A model generated the notes under the pieces. That model was not told where the DNA came from, made no database searches, and saw only the letters and a program-made list of their open reading frames with translations. Both the position numbers and the translations under genes were made by a program. Shown one piece after another: positions 33,915 through 42,137 of a stretch of DNA of 64,000 bases (positions within the stretch are counted from its first letter, which is position 1; each line of letters opens with the position of its first letter). The stretch spans positions 1 to 64,000 of the forward strand of contig CAVKJG010000001.1 in the NCBI GenBank assembly GCA_963656825.1, given 5' to 3'. The DNA comes from CAG-841 sp963656825. GTDB lineage: Bacteria > Bacillota > Clostridia > Oscillospirales > CAG-272.

Positions 33915-35318
33915 TCAGAAGCGGAAATAAAGGAACGGATTGTATGAGCCGTCCACAAGGCAAGCCGTGCATACCGCAAGCAACAAACAAAGCACCACGG
34001 GTGCAAGGAAAGTCATTACCTTTCCGCCGACCTTGCTTTCGTCTATCTTATTTACAGCAAGCTTCGGAAGCGGCGTAGAGCCGATAATTCCGACAAGAAG
34101 CACCACGCCGTAGCTGCGCAGATAATAGATAAACTCCGTTGAAACAAGCGGATAATCTCCCGCGCCGAACATCGCGCCGATGTAAGAAAAGGCGTCCTTT
34201 ATGCTTGCCGCGTCAAAGATAACAAAGCTTATCACTATAAGCAGCAGTACGTAAACGTGACTTATCACCTTGCTTTTTTTCAGATATTTCAGCAAAAACA
34301 GCTTTTCTACCATCAGTATTACCGCAAAGTAAACTCCCCATACTATGAAGTTCCATGCGGCGCCGTGCCACATTCCCGTGAGCATCCATACGACGAAAAT
34401 GTTGAAAAGATGACGCGCCTTGCTTACTCTGTTTCCGCCGAGCGGAATATAAACATAGTCGCGGAACCATGAGCCCAGCGACATATGCCATCTGCGCCAG
34501 AACTCCGTAACGCTGCCCGAAATATAAGGATAATTGAAGTTTTCAAGAAAATCAAAGCCGAATATCTTTCCGAGACCTATCGCCATATCGCTGTAGCCGG
34601 AGAAATCGAAATAGATGTGAAGCGTATATGCCACGGCATAAAGCCAGAAAAACAGCACGGATTTATCGCCCGAGCCTTTGAAAATATCACAAAGCTCGCC
34701 GAGAGTATTTGCTATCAGTATTTTCTTTGAAAGACCCAGTATGAATCTGCCCATTCCGGCGGATATTTTTTCAAATGAATGACTGCGGCTTTTAAGCTGC
34801 TGCGCTATATCGGAATAACGCACGATAGGCCCTGCGATAAGCTGCGGAAAAAGCGCAACATATGTGGCAAGATCTATGGGATTTTTCTGCGCGGCAACAT
34901 CGCCCCTGTAAACGTCAACCGTGTAGCTGAGTATCTGGAAGGTATAAAAGCTTATTCCGACGGGAAGTGTGATTTTGAGAAGTGGAATCGAAAGTCCCGT
35001 AACAGCATTGATATTTGAAATAAAGAAATCTGCGTATTTGAAATATCCCAGCACGGCAAGACTGCTGACAACCGAAAGTATCATAAACAGCTTTGATATG
35101 CCGCGCTTTTCCTTGAAGCGCTCTATCAGAAGTCCGAAAATATATCCGAGCGCAATGGAAAGTATCATCCATATAACGTATCTCGGCTCGCCCCAAGCGT
35201 AAAACACAAGGCTTGAAAGCAACAGTACCGTATTTTTAAGAAACCGCGGAGCCGCAAGATAAAGCAATATCACGCACGGCAGAAAATAATATAAAAACGG
35301 AATACTTGAAAATAACAT
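33915..35318 (-). CDS. MBOAT family O-acyltransferase (AlgI/DltB-like)
   Basis: A 467-residue polytopic enzyme (about ten membrane segments) of the membrane-bound O-acyltransferase family. Conserved features are FYTFQILSYTVDVYRG, GPIVRY, YFDFSGYSDMAIG, FWRRWHMSLGSWFRDYVYIPLGGNR (His278) and the presumed catalytic His318 in GMWHGA. It should move acetyl groups across the membrane for transfer to a surface polymer by the DHHW protein encoded next. No DltA/DltC genes are present, so D-alanylation is unlikely. Confidence 0.93.
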   Translation of the reverse strand: MLFSSIPFLYYFLPCVILLYLAAPRFLKNTVLLLSSLVFYAWGEPRYVIWMILSIALGYIFGLLIERFKEKRGISKLFMILSVVSSLAVLGYFKYADFFISNINAVTGLSIPLLKITLPVGISFYTFQILSYTVDVYRGDVAAQKNPIDLATYVALFPQLIAGPIVRYSDIAQQLKSRSHSFEKISAGMGRFILGLSKKILIANTLGELCDIFKGSGDKSVLFFWLYAVAYTLHIYFDFSGYSDMAIGLGKIFGFDFLENFNYPYISGSVTEFWRRWHMSLGSWFRDYVYIPLGGNRVSKARHLFNIFVVWMLTGMWHGAAWNFIVWGVYFAVILMVEKLFLLKYLKKSKVISHVYVLLLIVISFVIFDAASIKDAFSYIGAMFGAGDYPLVSTEFIYYLRSYGVVLLVGIIGSTPLPKLAVNKIDESKVGGKVMTFLAPVVLCLLLAVCTACLVDGSYNPFLYFRF

Positions 35319-35340
35319 AAATCCACCTTTTTACATAGCT

Positions 35341-35364
35341 GCGGCACCGCACAAGCGGTGCCGC
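35341..35364. terminator. Strong hairpin between lipoprotein and MBOAT genes
   Basis: GCGGCACCGC/GCGGTGCCGC with a 4-base loop. The minus-strand T-tract is poor, so it may be a weak terminator or an mRNA processing/attenuation stem. Confidence 0.55.
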
Positions 35365-35383
35365 TCATACTTTTTGATTTCGG

Positions 35384-36055
35384 TTATCCGTCTATGGCGT
35401 TGTCAAGAAGAACCTTAGCCGACGTATCGACGGCAAGACATTTTGCCTTGAAGGTCGAAACCAGTTCCGCGTCGCCGAACGCAACTATGATATATTCGCC
35501 GACGGAAACCGCAGTGACTCTGTCCGGAAAGCCGCACATCCAGCGCGTGTTCTGAATTGCGGTGTTGTAGTCGGCAGCAAACTTTTCCGCCGTCGAAGCG
35601 TCTTTGAGACGGAAAATCGCGGAGCTGAACGTATTTGTGTTCATCATATGCATAAGCGTTGCCACGTCGTTTGTAACCGTTCCGAGAAGCTCGTCCGTAA
35701 TGTGCGTGTAGACCTTGAGCGATTCTCTGCTTTCTTCGTTTTCCGTATCGAAAACGCCGGGACCGTCCTCCGAGCCGTTTTCCGCGTCACCGCCGCCGCA
35801 GGGGAATTTTTCATCGTCCGTATAGGAAGCCCAGATTTTGTTGAAAAGGTCAAGTGCGCTTGTATAAGCGGGAGTAACGGGAGTTTCCGTTTTCTCTGTT
35901 GTAGTGGTTGCTTCTGTTGTCGTAGTGGTGGTTGTTGCTTCTGTCGTTGTGCCGTTTGTCGATTCGCCCGGGTTTTCCTTATTTCCGCAGGAAACAAGCG
36001 CGAGTGTAAAAGCAAGCATAATGCCTGCAAGCAAAAGTGCAATAATTTTTTTCAT
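35384..36055 (-). CDS. Lipoprotein with Thr-rich linker, DUF4358-like
   Basis: A 223-residue lipoprotein: signal peptide with lipobox VSCG (Cys23), a threonine/glutamate linker (about 35-60), then a compact domain. The C-terminal part (SSAIFRLKDASTAEKFAADYNTAIQ ... GEYIIVAFGDAELVSTFKA) resembles DUF4358 lipoproteins, but the match is by eye. It is the third gene after an ECF sigma and its anti-sigma, with a 31-base gap, so probably a target of that sigma factor. Function unknown. Confidence 0.6.
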   Translation of the reverse strand: MKKIIALLLAGIMLAFTLALVSCGNKENPGESTNGTTTEATTTTTTTEATTTTEKTETPVTPAYTSALDLFNKIWASYTDDEKFPCGGGDAENGSEDGPGVFDTENEESRESLKVYTHITDELLGTVTNDVATLMHMMNTNTFSSAIFRLKDASTAEKFAADYNTAIQNTRWMCGFPDRVTAVSVGEYIIVAFGDAELVSTFKAKCLAVDTSAKVLLDNAIDG

Positions 36056-36086
36056 TTTGATTTTTCCCTTTTCTATTAAATGTTTT

Positions 36087-36668
36087 TCAGTTTTTGCCCT
36101 CCGCAGCGGACAAAATCATACATTCCTGTTCGCTGTCATAGAAGGCTCGGATTATAAGTGTTTGCTTTTTTGACGTTACCGTCAGCTCAAACCGGCTTTC
36201 GTGCGAAATGTCAACCACCCATTCGATGTCGGTGCCGATTTTTATTTTGAGCGTTTCGCATTCTTCTCCGCTTTCGGTGCGTATCGCTCCGCCCTCAGAC
36301 GCCGTGACAAAAGCGGTTTTCCCGTCTGCGTTTATCTTTACGGGAACCGTCATTTTTTTCACGTTCCGTGCGGACGGGTCTTCCGTCTGAGCGGAGATGA
36401 GCGGCAGCGTTATTTTGTCGCCTTCCGCCGAAACAATCTGCCCGTCTACGCTTATGTCAAGTCCGCCGTCTCTTCCGTAATTTCCGAAGAAAACAAGCGA
36501 AAACACAAGCACAAAGCACGCCGCGACAGCCGCCGCATATCTTGTAATTATTACGCGGTAGTCCGGCTTTTTCTTTTTTACGGGCTCGTGCGCCTCTGCA
36601 AGCAGGTCATCGTCTATCTCGGTGATAGCTCTTGCAAGAATTTCATTTTTCATATATTCTTTTTTCAT
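36087..36668 (-). CDS. Membrane anti-sigma-like protein
   Basis: A 193-residue protein: N-terminal cytoplasmic helix-rich segment (1-42, EILARAITEIDDDLLAEA), one membrane helix (about 46-66) and an external beta domain. It begins 2 bases after the sigma gene stop, as anti-sigma genes do. No zinc anti-sigma motif. Role inferred from synteny and topology. It is unrelated in sequence to the anti-sigma-like protein at 19.2 kb. Confidence 0.6.
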   Translation of the reverse strand: MKKEYMKNEILARAITEIDDDLLAEAHEPVKKKKPDYRVIITRYAAAVAACFVLVFSLVFFGNYGRDGGLDISVDGQIVSAEGDKITLPLISAQTEDPSARNVKKMTVPVKINADGKTAFVTASEGGAIRTESGEECETLKIKIGTDIEWVVDISHESRFELTVTSKKQTLIIRAFYDSEQECMILSAAEGKN

Positions 36669-36670
36669 TT

Positions 36671-37231
36671 CTATACCGTGATCCCTTCCCGCTCAAGATG
36701 CGTTTTTAATTTCAGGCGCGTGCGGAACAGCAATGATTTGACGTGGCTTTCGCTGATATCAAATCTTTCGGCAAGTTCGGACACCTGATCGCAGTAAAAA
36801 TATCTGCAGACAAAAACCTTGCGCGTAAGCTCCTTCTGCGTGTGCAGAAATTCGCTTATGCTTTTTCCTATCAGCCTTGCCTGCTCCTCCGTATCCATGA
36901 TTTCACCTCCCGGAACACATTCGTCTAGCTCATCGAGGGAAACCGCGAATTCTCCTTCGGCTCGTTTTCCGGCATATTTCATTTTATATTTGTTTATTGA
37001 AATATTCCGCGCGAGCTTCCCGAGATACGCCGCAAGACTCTGCGGACGGTTCGGCGGGATCGAATTCCATGCTTTCAGCCAGACATCGTTTATACATTCC
37101 TCGCTGTCGGGCTCACTTTCAAGAATGTTCATCGCTATTTTCATACAATACGACCCGTACTTTTTTTCCGTTTCGATTATTGCCGTTTCGTTTCTGTCAA
37201 AATACAGATCGATTATCTGCAAATCCTCCAC
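36671..37231 (-). CDS. ECF-type RNA polymerase sigma factor
   Basis: A 186-residue ECF sigma. Region 2 reads DSEECINDVWLKAWNSIPPNRPQSLAAYLGKLARNISINKYK and region 4 CRYFYCDQVSELAERFDISESHVKSLLFRTRLKLKTHL. The start is GTG with AGGAGGTG upstream. The promoter region has a B. subtilis SigW-like TGAAAC-16-TGTATA sequence, consistent with autoregulation. Confidence 0.93.
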   Translation of the reverse strand: MEDLQIIDLYFDRNETAIIETEKKYGSYCMKIAMNILESEPDSEECINDVWLKAWNSIPPNRPQSLAAYLGKLARNISINKYKMKYAGKRAEGEFAVSLDELDECVPGGEIMDTEEQARLIGKSISEFLHTQKELTRKVFVCRYFYCDQVSELAERFDISESHVKSLLFRTRLKLKTHLEREGITV

Positions 37232-37267
37232 GTTTTCACCTCCTGCTCTTATGCGCTCCTATCCCTA

Positions 37268-37295
37268 TATACAGTTTTTTTGCGGAACGGTTTCA
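37268..37295 (-). promoter_or_regulatory. Candidate ECF-type promoter of the sigma operon
   Basis: TGAAAC (37290-37295), exactly 16 bases, then TGTATA (37268-37273) on the minus strand. This differs from the SigW consensus TGAAAC-N16-CGTA by one base. Confidence 0.5.
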
Positions 37296-37436
37296 TTTTT
37301 TATAAAAATTTTTGCCGGATTTTTTTTATTATAGTCGCAAAAGCCCGTTTCTTCTCTGTTTTTATGTCTTTTTTGTCGGGAAACAAAGCTTTCCTCAAAT
37401 ATAATACATTTTCTTTGTGAACATTTCAAATATGAA

Positions 37437-37470
37437 AAGAGCTTCCTTGCGAGAAGCTCTTATTATATTC
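37437..37470 (-). terminator. Terminator after the MgtC-like gene
   Basis: AAGAGCTTC/GAAGCTCTT hairpin with TTTTC following on the minus strand. The rest of the gap (37296-37436) shows nothing clear. Confidence 0.75.
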
Positions 37471-37483
37471 GGTTTTTTATCCG

Positions 37484-38203
37484 TTATCTCATTTCTTCGA
37501 TATAGTAAACGTAGTCGAGAGTGCGCAGCGCCTCGATAATTTCCGCATGCGTCTTATATTTTTTAAGCTCGTCGGAGCTTATCGTAATGGCTACCGTATA
37601 AACGCTGAGTCCGGAGTTGAGATACGCGGGATTTGCTTCGATATCGTCTATTCTCAGTCCGAGCTCGCGGATGGTCGTTACAAAATCCTGAAGATTGCTC
37701 TTGTTTTTGAGTTCAAGATGCACTTCAAAGTGATTTGAACGGTTTTTAAGGAATATTTCTATACGCATAAAGAATGAAAAGCTGAGAAGTATTGTCACAA
37801 AAGCGACAATGGTAAGAGTATAAAGTCCCGCGCCGGCGGAAAGTCCCACTATGCCGCAGGCCCAGAGTCCTGCCGAGGTTGTAAGTCCTTTTATCTGATT
37901 TCTTGAGCTGAAAAGCACGGAATTTCCGCTTATCATCGCAGAAGAAATTATCGTTGCCGCAGAAAGCAGCGGAAGCTTTATTCCAGTATTGCCCATAAGC
38001 GCAAGGTCAACAAGCATCGATACCGTTGACGCAAGGGATATTGTTATGAAGGTTCTCAGCCCCGCCGAATGTCTTTTGCTCGACCTTTCACAGCCTATTA
38101 TGGCGGACAGAACAAGCGAAATAAATATTCTGAACACCACAGACCAGAGTCCCAGCTCCGACGACCATCCGCCGAGCATTTCCGCAATAGGATCGTAAAT
38201 CAT
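37484..38203 (-). CDS. MgtC/SapB family membrane protein
   Basis: A 239-residue protein. The N-terminal half has the MgtC fold: about four membrane helices with GCERSSKRHSAGLRTFITISLAS and TSAGLWACGIVGLSAGAG. The C-terminal half (from about 155) is a soluble ACT-like domain. MgtC proteins affect magnesium homeostasis and ATP synthase in pathogens. The CPA2 antiporter gene ends 14 bases upstream, so the two are probably co-expressed and the protein may tune cation flux. Confidence 0.9.
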   Translation of the reverse strand: MIYDPIAEMLGGWSSELGLWSVVFRIFISLVLSAIIGCERSSKRHSAGLRTFITISLASTVSMLVDLALMGNTGIKLPLLSAATIISSAMISGNSVLFSSRNQIKGLTTSAGLWACGIVGLSAGAGLYTLTIVAFVTILLSFSFFMRIEIFLKNRSNHFEVHLELKNKSNLQDFVTTIRELGLRIDDIEANPAYLNSGLSVYTVAITISSDELKKYKTHAEIIEALRTLDYVYYIEEMR

Positions 38204-38216
38204 TTTGTAATCTCCT

Positions 38217-39665
38217 TTACTTTCTGTTTATAAAGCCGCGCCGGCGTCCCATAGCGCCCATTGCCGCATACTGCTCCTCCGCCGCCTCAAGGAACGCCTG
38301 CTCCTCTTCGGACGGCGCAGGCTCGCTGTGAGCGGGAAGCTCGGCTTGAATTTTCTTTATTCTCTCCGTCAGAATCTCGACTGGAGTTTTCGGAACGCCG
38401 TCGCTTGTAAGCGGCACGTCGCTTGTTATTTCTTCAAGCTTTGTCGAATACGAATGCGACAGATACAGCGAAAGCTTTGCCGCCGCAGGACCTATAAGCT
38501 CATACAGCACGCTCGACGCCAAAATAACTGTTTCAAGCGCGTTGCCTGTTTCTCCGCCGAGCATACGCGCGCCGAGAGCGGAAAGTCCGATTGCAACCCC
38601 CGCCTGAGGAATGAGCGCAAGTCCGAGATAATTTCTTACCTTTTTGTCCTTTCCGACAAGGGCGCAGCCAATAAACGAGCCGGCATATTTGCCGATTATT
38701 CTTACAAAGAAATAAAGTACGCCGACAAGCAGAAGCGGTACGCCGCCGACAGCAGACGAAGTATTTACAAGCGCGCCGAGGTCAAAGGTCACGCCCGACC
38801 TTACGAAAAACAAAAGAAGTATCGGCGGACTGAAGTAGTTGAGCTGCTTGAAAAGCTTGTCGTCGTCGGTTGTGTTTATGTAAACCATTCCCATCGACAT
38901 ACAGCCCAGAAGCGGCGAGATATCCATCATGGCGCATATTCCGCAGAAAGTAAAAAGCAGCGCCACGGAAACTATAAGTCTGTTGTCCGTGGAGCGCTTG
39001 TTCATAAGGAATTTCAGCGCAAGCCCGAAAAGTCCTCCCAGCGCAAGCACGACAAGATTGAGAATTATCGGCTTTATCACGCTTTCAAAGCCGGCAGAGC
39101 CTCCCGTAGCGGACGAGGCGAGCGCGATTGATATCGCCGCGCTGTAAGCCAGAAGTCCCACTACGTCGTCAAGGGCGACAACCTGAAGAAGAGTATCGAC
39201 AAAATCGCCCTTTGCCCTTGTCTGACGTATCGTCATCATGGTCGAAGCCGGAGCGGTAGCGGCGGCAAGCGCCGCAAGCACAGCGGAAAAAGCAAGGTCT
39301 ATCCCAAGCACCCAATATGTAACTATGAATACGAAAAACGTAGCCACAAGCGATTCAAGAAGCGTTATTATGACTACCTTCATTCCGTTTTTCTTTAACG
39401 TTGACAGCCGGAAGAATTCTCCCGTGCTGAAGGCTATAAACGAAAGGGCTATATCCGGCAAAAAGTCCATCCCGTCTATTACTCTTGTCGGTATCACATC
39501 AAGAACGTACGGTCCTATAAGAATTCCGACAACTATATAAGCGGTTACGTTCGGAAGCCGGAGCAGCTTTGTTATCCGCGTCATCAAAAAGCCGCAGAAA
39601 AGCATCACCGCTATGGAAATTATCACCGATGCAACCGACCCCGTGCTTTCCACCATTGCGCGCAT
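38217..39665 (-). CDS. CPA2-family cation:proton antiporter
   Basis: A 482-residue Kef/NapA-type antiporter with about 12-13 membrane segments. The N-terminal pattern RLPNVTAYIVVGILIGPYVLD and the ALDDVVGLLAYS motif (paired acidic residues for ion and proton binding) are typical. The C-terminal ~80 residues are charged and Glu-rich with no TrkA-N nucleotide domain. It should exchange Na+ or K+ for protons. GAAAGGAAAG precedes the ATG. It heads a two-gene unit with the MgtC-like protein. Confidence 0.92.
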   Translation of the reverse strand: MRAMVESTGSVASVIISIAVMLFCGFLMTRITKLLRLPNVTAYIVVGILIGPYVLDVIPTRVIDGMDFLPDIALSFIAFSTGEFFRLSTLKKNGMKVVIITLLESLVATFFVFIVTYWVLGIDLAFSAVLAALAAATAPASTMMTIRQTRAKGDFVDTLLQVVALDDVVGLLAYSAAISIALASSATGGSAGFESVIKPIILNLVVLALGGLFGLALKFLMNKRSTDNRLIVSVALLFTFCGICAMMDISPLLGCMSMGMVYINTTDDDKLFKQLNYFSPPILLLFFVRSGVTFDLGALVNTSSAVGGVPLLLVGVLYFFVRIIGKYAGSFIGCALVGKDKKVRNYLGLALIPQAGVAIGLSALGARMLGGETGNALETVILASSVLYELIGPAAAKLSLYLSHSYSTKLEEITSDVPLTSDGVPKTPVEILTERIKKIQAELPAHSEPAPSEEEQAFLEAAEEQYAAMGAMGRRRGFINRK

Positions 39666-39727
39666 ATCTTCTTTCCTTTCCCGTGTAATTTATCCCGTGC
39701 TTTTTTTCGGGAAGCGCTATACCGTAA

Positions 39728-40042
39728 TTATTTGTCTTCGCCGTTTGTTTCGTCGGGCTTGCCCTCTTCGGAGTTGCTTTCTTCCTTTTCGTCGCTTATA
39801 ACTATGTCCTCTTCCACCTCTTTGCCGGCGTTTTCGTCAATTCCGAGCTTTTTGGAAACCTTTTTCTTTACCTTTCTCCACCACACAAAGAACACCGCGC
39901 CAGCCGCAATAACTATTCCCGCTATCGCCTGCGCCGCATACGATACAACCGACGGATCTATATAAGCCGCCGCATTTACGGAAGCAAATATCATCATGCC
40001 CAAACAAAGATATGCCGATAAAATTATTTTAATACGTTTCAT
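39728..40042 (-). CDS. Small membrane protein of the YidC-GT locus
   Basis: A 104-residue protein with a signal-like segment (5-24), the motif AYIDPSVVSYAAQAIAG, a membrane helix (about 35-54), a basic stop-transfer WWRKVKKKVSKK and an acidic tail (EEDIVISDEKEESNSEEG). Proteins with the same YIDPS...QAI.G...WRK pattern occur beside surface-polymer genes in Clostridia; their function is not known to me. ATG 40042 has AAGGAG. It follows the YidC-GT fusion gene by 13 bases. Confidence 0.75.
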   Translation of the reverse strand: MKRIKIILSAYLCLGMMIFASVNAAAYIDPSVVSYAAQAIAGIVIAAGAVFFVWWRKVKKKVSKKLGIDENAGKEVEEDIVISDEKEESNSEEGKPDETNGEDK

Positions 40043-40055
40043 TGCCGAATTCTCC

Positions 40056-42116
40056 TTATGAATCTTTCTTTTTCTTCTGTATTTCGCTGAGCCGCGAAAG
40101 AATATATTTTGCGCCTTCATCGCCGCCGCTGCCGTATGAATAAAGATGCTCGTGCAAAAGCGCTGTAATTTTCTCCTTGTACTTTTCTCCGCTTGCCATA
40201 AGCTCGTTTGCCGTGGCTTTTGTTTTGTCAAGCTCGCTCTTTTCGAGCGCTACGCCGACCTTGTCGCGGAGGTATATTTCTGACGGCGTACAGCCTATCC
40301 TCTCCCATTCGGGATTTTCAACCTTCATTTTCGTATTTACGAAAAGCACCGGCTTTTTTGTCGAAAAGCAGAACTCATACGCAACAGCCGACCAATCCGT
40401 TATCAGAAGATCGGACGAATATATAGACTTATTCGTCGTAAAGTCAAGCTCAAAGCTCAGCTTTTCCTCGGGAACGCCCGAATATTTTTCCGTCATCAGC
40501 TTTATCTTTTCCGGATATCTTTTCACATATTCGGGATGAGGACGGACGGTTATATGATTTTCGTCGCACATAAGCTGTTCTATAAGCTTATCGACGCAGC
40601 TGTCGAGCAGGTTGTCCTCCTGCCACGAAGGCGCGATAAGTATTTCTTTTTTTGAGTGCGGAGTCTTGTCCATATCATCATAAGCCTTTTCAAGCTTTTC
40701 TTCAAGAGGATATCCGAATTTTACAAGCGTTTTCTGCGGAAGCGAATAAACCTGTTCCGTCTTTCTCACTTCCCTTGCGACGTGCTCTCCCGTGCAGAAT
40801 ATCGTATCAAAATGATCGAGCGACGCCTTTCTGAAGCCCATATGAACGCTCATCATATCGTGCGGAACGTAGATATATTCGACGTCCTTGCGGACAAGCG
40901 AGCGCTTTATATAAAAATTGTCAAGATCGGGCGTCGTCATAGCCACTATGTCGGCGTCCATTTTCATCATCAGCGTTATCAGCTTTTTCTGTCCTATGTA
41001 ATAGGGCTTTATCTTCGGATTTGATTTCGCAAGCTCAAATATCGCGTCGTCCGGATCGTTTGTTATGTAATGAATCGTTATATTCGATTTTTTGAGCAGA
41101 CTGTTTATAAGCGCTTCGTAATACTTATAAAATCCGCTGCGTTCGGAGTAAATCACAAAATGCTTGTTTACTATCTTGAAAAACCGTTTGTAATCGGCTT
41201 TTTCTCTTTTTGCGTTTTCCTTTGCTTTTTCATCGTTTTTGCTCTCGCCGAGACGTTCTATATCGGCAAGCGCGGCTCGACTTTCTTCAAGCTTGCCGTA
41301 GTCAACGTATTTTTTCGGATTTATGGCGGCGTTTAGCGCAAGCTGCTGAGCTATCGCAAACAGGTTGCTTGCCACCCAGTAAAGCGCCACTCCCGAATAA
41401 ACGAAAAATCCGAGCGAAAGCGAAATCCCTACGGAAAGCACCGTCATTCCGTATTTATTCAGCTTGCTCTGCTCCGCCTGAAGAACGTTTATCGCGTTCT
41501 GCACCCGGCAAAGGAGAAGCGACGAGCCGCCCGCGATAACGGGAACAAGCGTATAGATTCCCCAAACCTTATAAGGCTCAGCACCGAGCGAAAAGCCCAC
41601 AAACGAAAGGTCAAAGCCTTTTATCTGCATTGCGACAGCCGAAAGCGAAGCATCCGGCACCGCGCCCGACTGTATCATGCGTATGATGCCGAGCTGATCG
41701 CCCTCTTCAAGTCCGAAGCCCTTTGCAAGCGCTGACACGGTTTCGCCGCTTATGTGAAGGATGCTTGTAAGCGGCTGTTTTACTATATAAACCACCGCGC
41801 TGAGAAGCAGCAGCTGCAAAAGCAGCGGCACTACCGACGCAAACGGACTGTACCCTATCTTTTTATACAACGCCGTTTCTTCTTCGGCAATTCTGTCCCT
41901 GTCGCCGTAATACTTTGCTTTTATAAAGTTTATATCCGGCTGAATGGTAACCATCTTTATTGAATTTTTGTGTACCCACACCGAAATGGGAAGAAGTATT
42001 ATCTTTGTGCAGAGAGTAAATAAAATTATGGCAAGACCGTAATTGCCGAGAAGCTCCCAGCACCATTTCATAACGTATCCGAGCGGATAACATATATAAT
42101 ACATCAGGGTATCCAT
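40056..42116 (-). CDS. YidC insertase fused to CDP-glycerol glycerophosphotransferase-like domain
   Basis: A 686-residue fusion. Residues 1-270 are a YidC/Oxa1 domain: YGLAIILFTLCTKIILLPIS, KMVTIQPDI, YKKIGYSPFASVVPLLLQ and GVALYWVASNLFAIAQQ, with five membrane helices. The groove Arg of YidC is Lys38 here. A charged linker (271-315) leads to a GT-B domain (316-670) like TagF/TagB: APSWQEDN, RPHPEY (525-530) and TDWSAVAYEF (573-582). The frame is continuous with no internal start or stop. Such an enzyme would link CDP-glycerol-type transfer to a membrane insertase. Gene order (sulfatase-like, fusion, small membrane protein) suggests a surface polymer pathway. Confidence 0.88.
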   Translation of the reverse strand: MDTLMYYICYPLGYVMKWCWELLGNYGLAIILFTLCTKIILLPISVWVHKNSIKMVTIQPDINFIKAKYYGDRDRIAEEETALYKKIGYSPFASVVPLLLQLLLLSAVVYIVKQPLTSILHISGETVSALAKGFGLEEGDQLGIIRMIQSGAVPDASLSAVAMQIKGFDLSFVGFSLGAEPYKVWGIYTLVPVIAGGSSLLLCRVQNAINVLQAEQSKLNKYGMTVLSVGISLSLGFFVYSGVALYWVASNLFAIAQQLALNAAINPKKYVDYGKLEESRAALADIERLGESKNDEKAKENAKREKADYKRFFKIVNKHFVIYSERSGFYKYYEALINSLLKKSNITIHYITNDPDDAIFELAKSNPKIKPYYIGQKKLITLMMKMDADIVAMTTPDLDNFYIKRSLVRKDVEYIYVPHDMMSVHMGFRKASLDHFDTIFCTGEHVAREVRKTEQVYSLPQKTLVKFGYPLEEKLEKAYDDMDKTPHSKKEILIAPSWQEDNLLDSCVDKLIEQLMCDENHITVRPHPEYVKRYPEKIKLMTEKYSGVPEEKLSFELDFTTNKSIYSSDLLITDWSAVAYEFCFSTKKPVLFVNTKMKVENPEWERIGCTPSEIYLRDKVGVALEKSELDKTKATANELMASGEKYKEKITALLHEHLYSYGSGGDEGAKYILSRLSEIQKKKKDS

Positions 42117-42137
42117 TTGTTCTCCTTTGTCGCAGGA

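Noticed and set aside
32802..35318. dlt operon for D-alanylation of teichoic acid
   Set aside because: The MBOAT partner is an AlgX/DHHW-type protein; no dltA, dltC or dltD is present.
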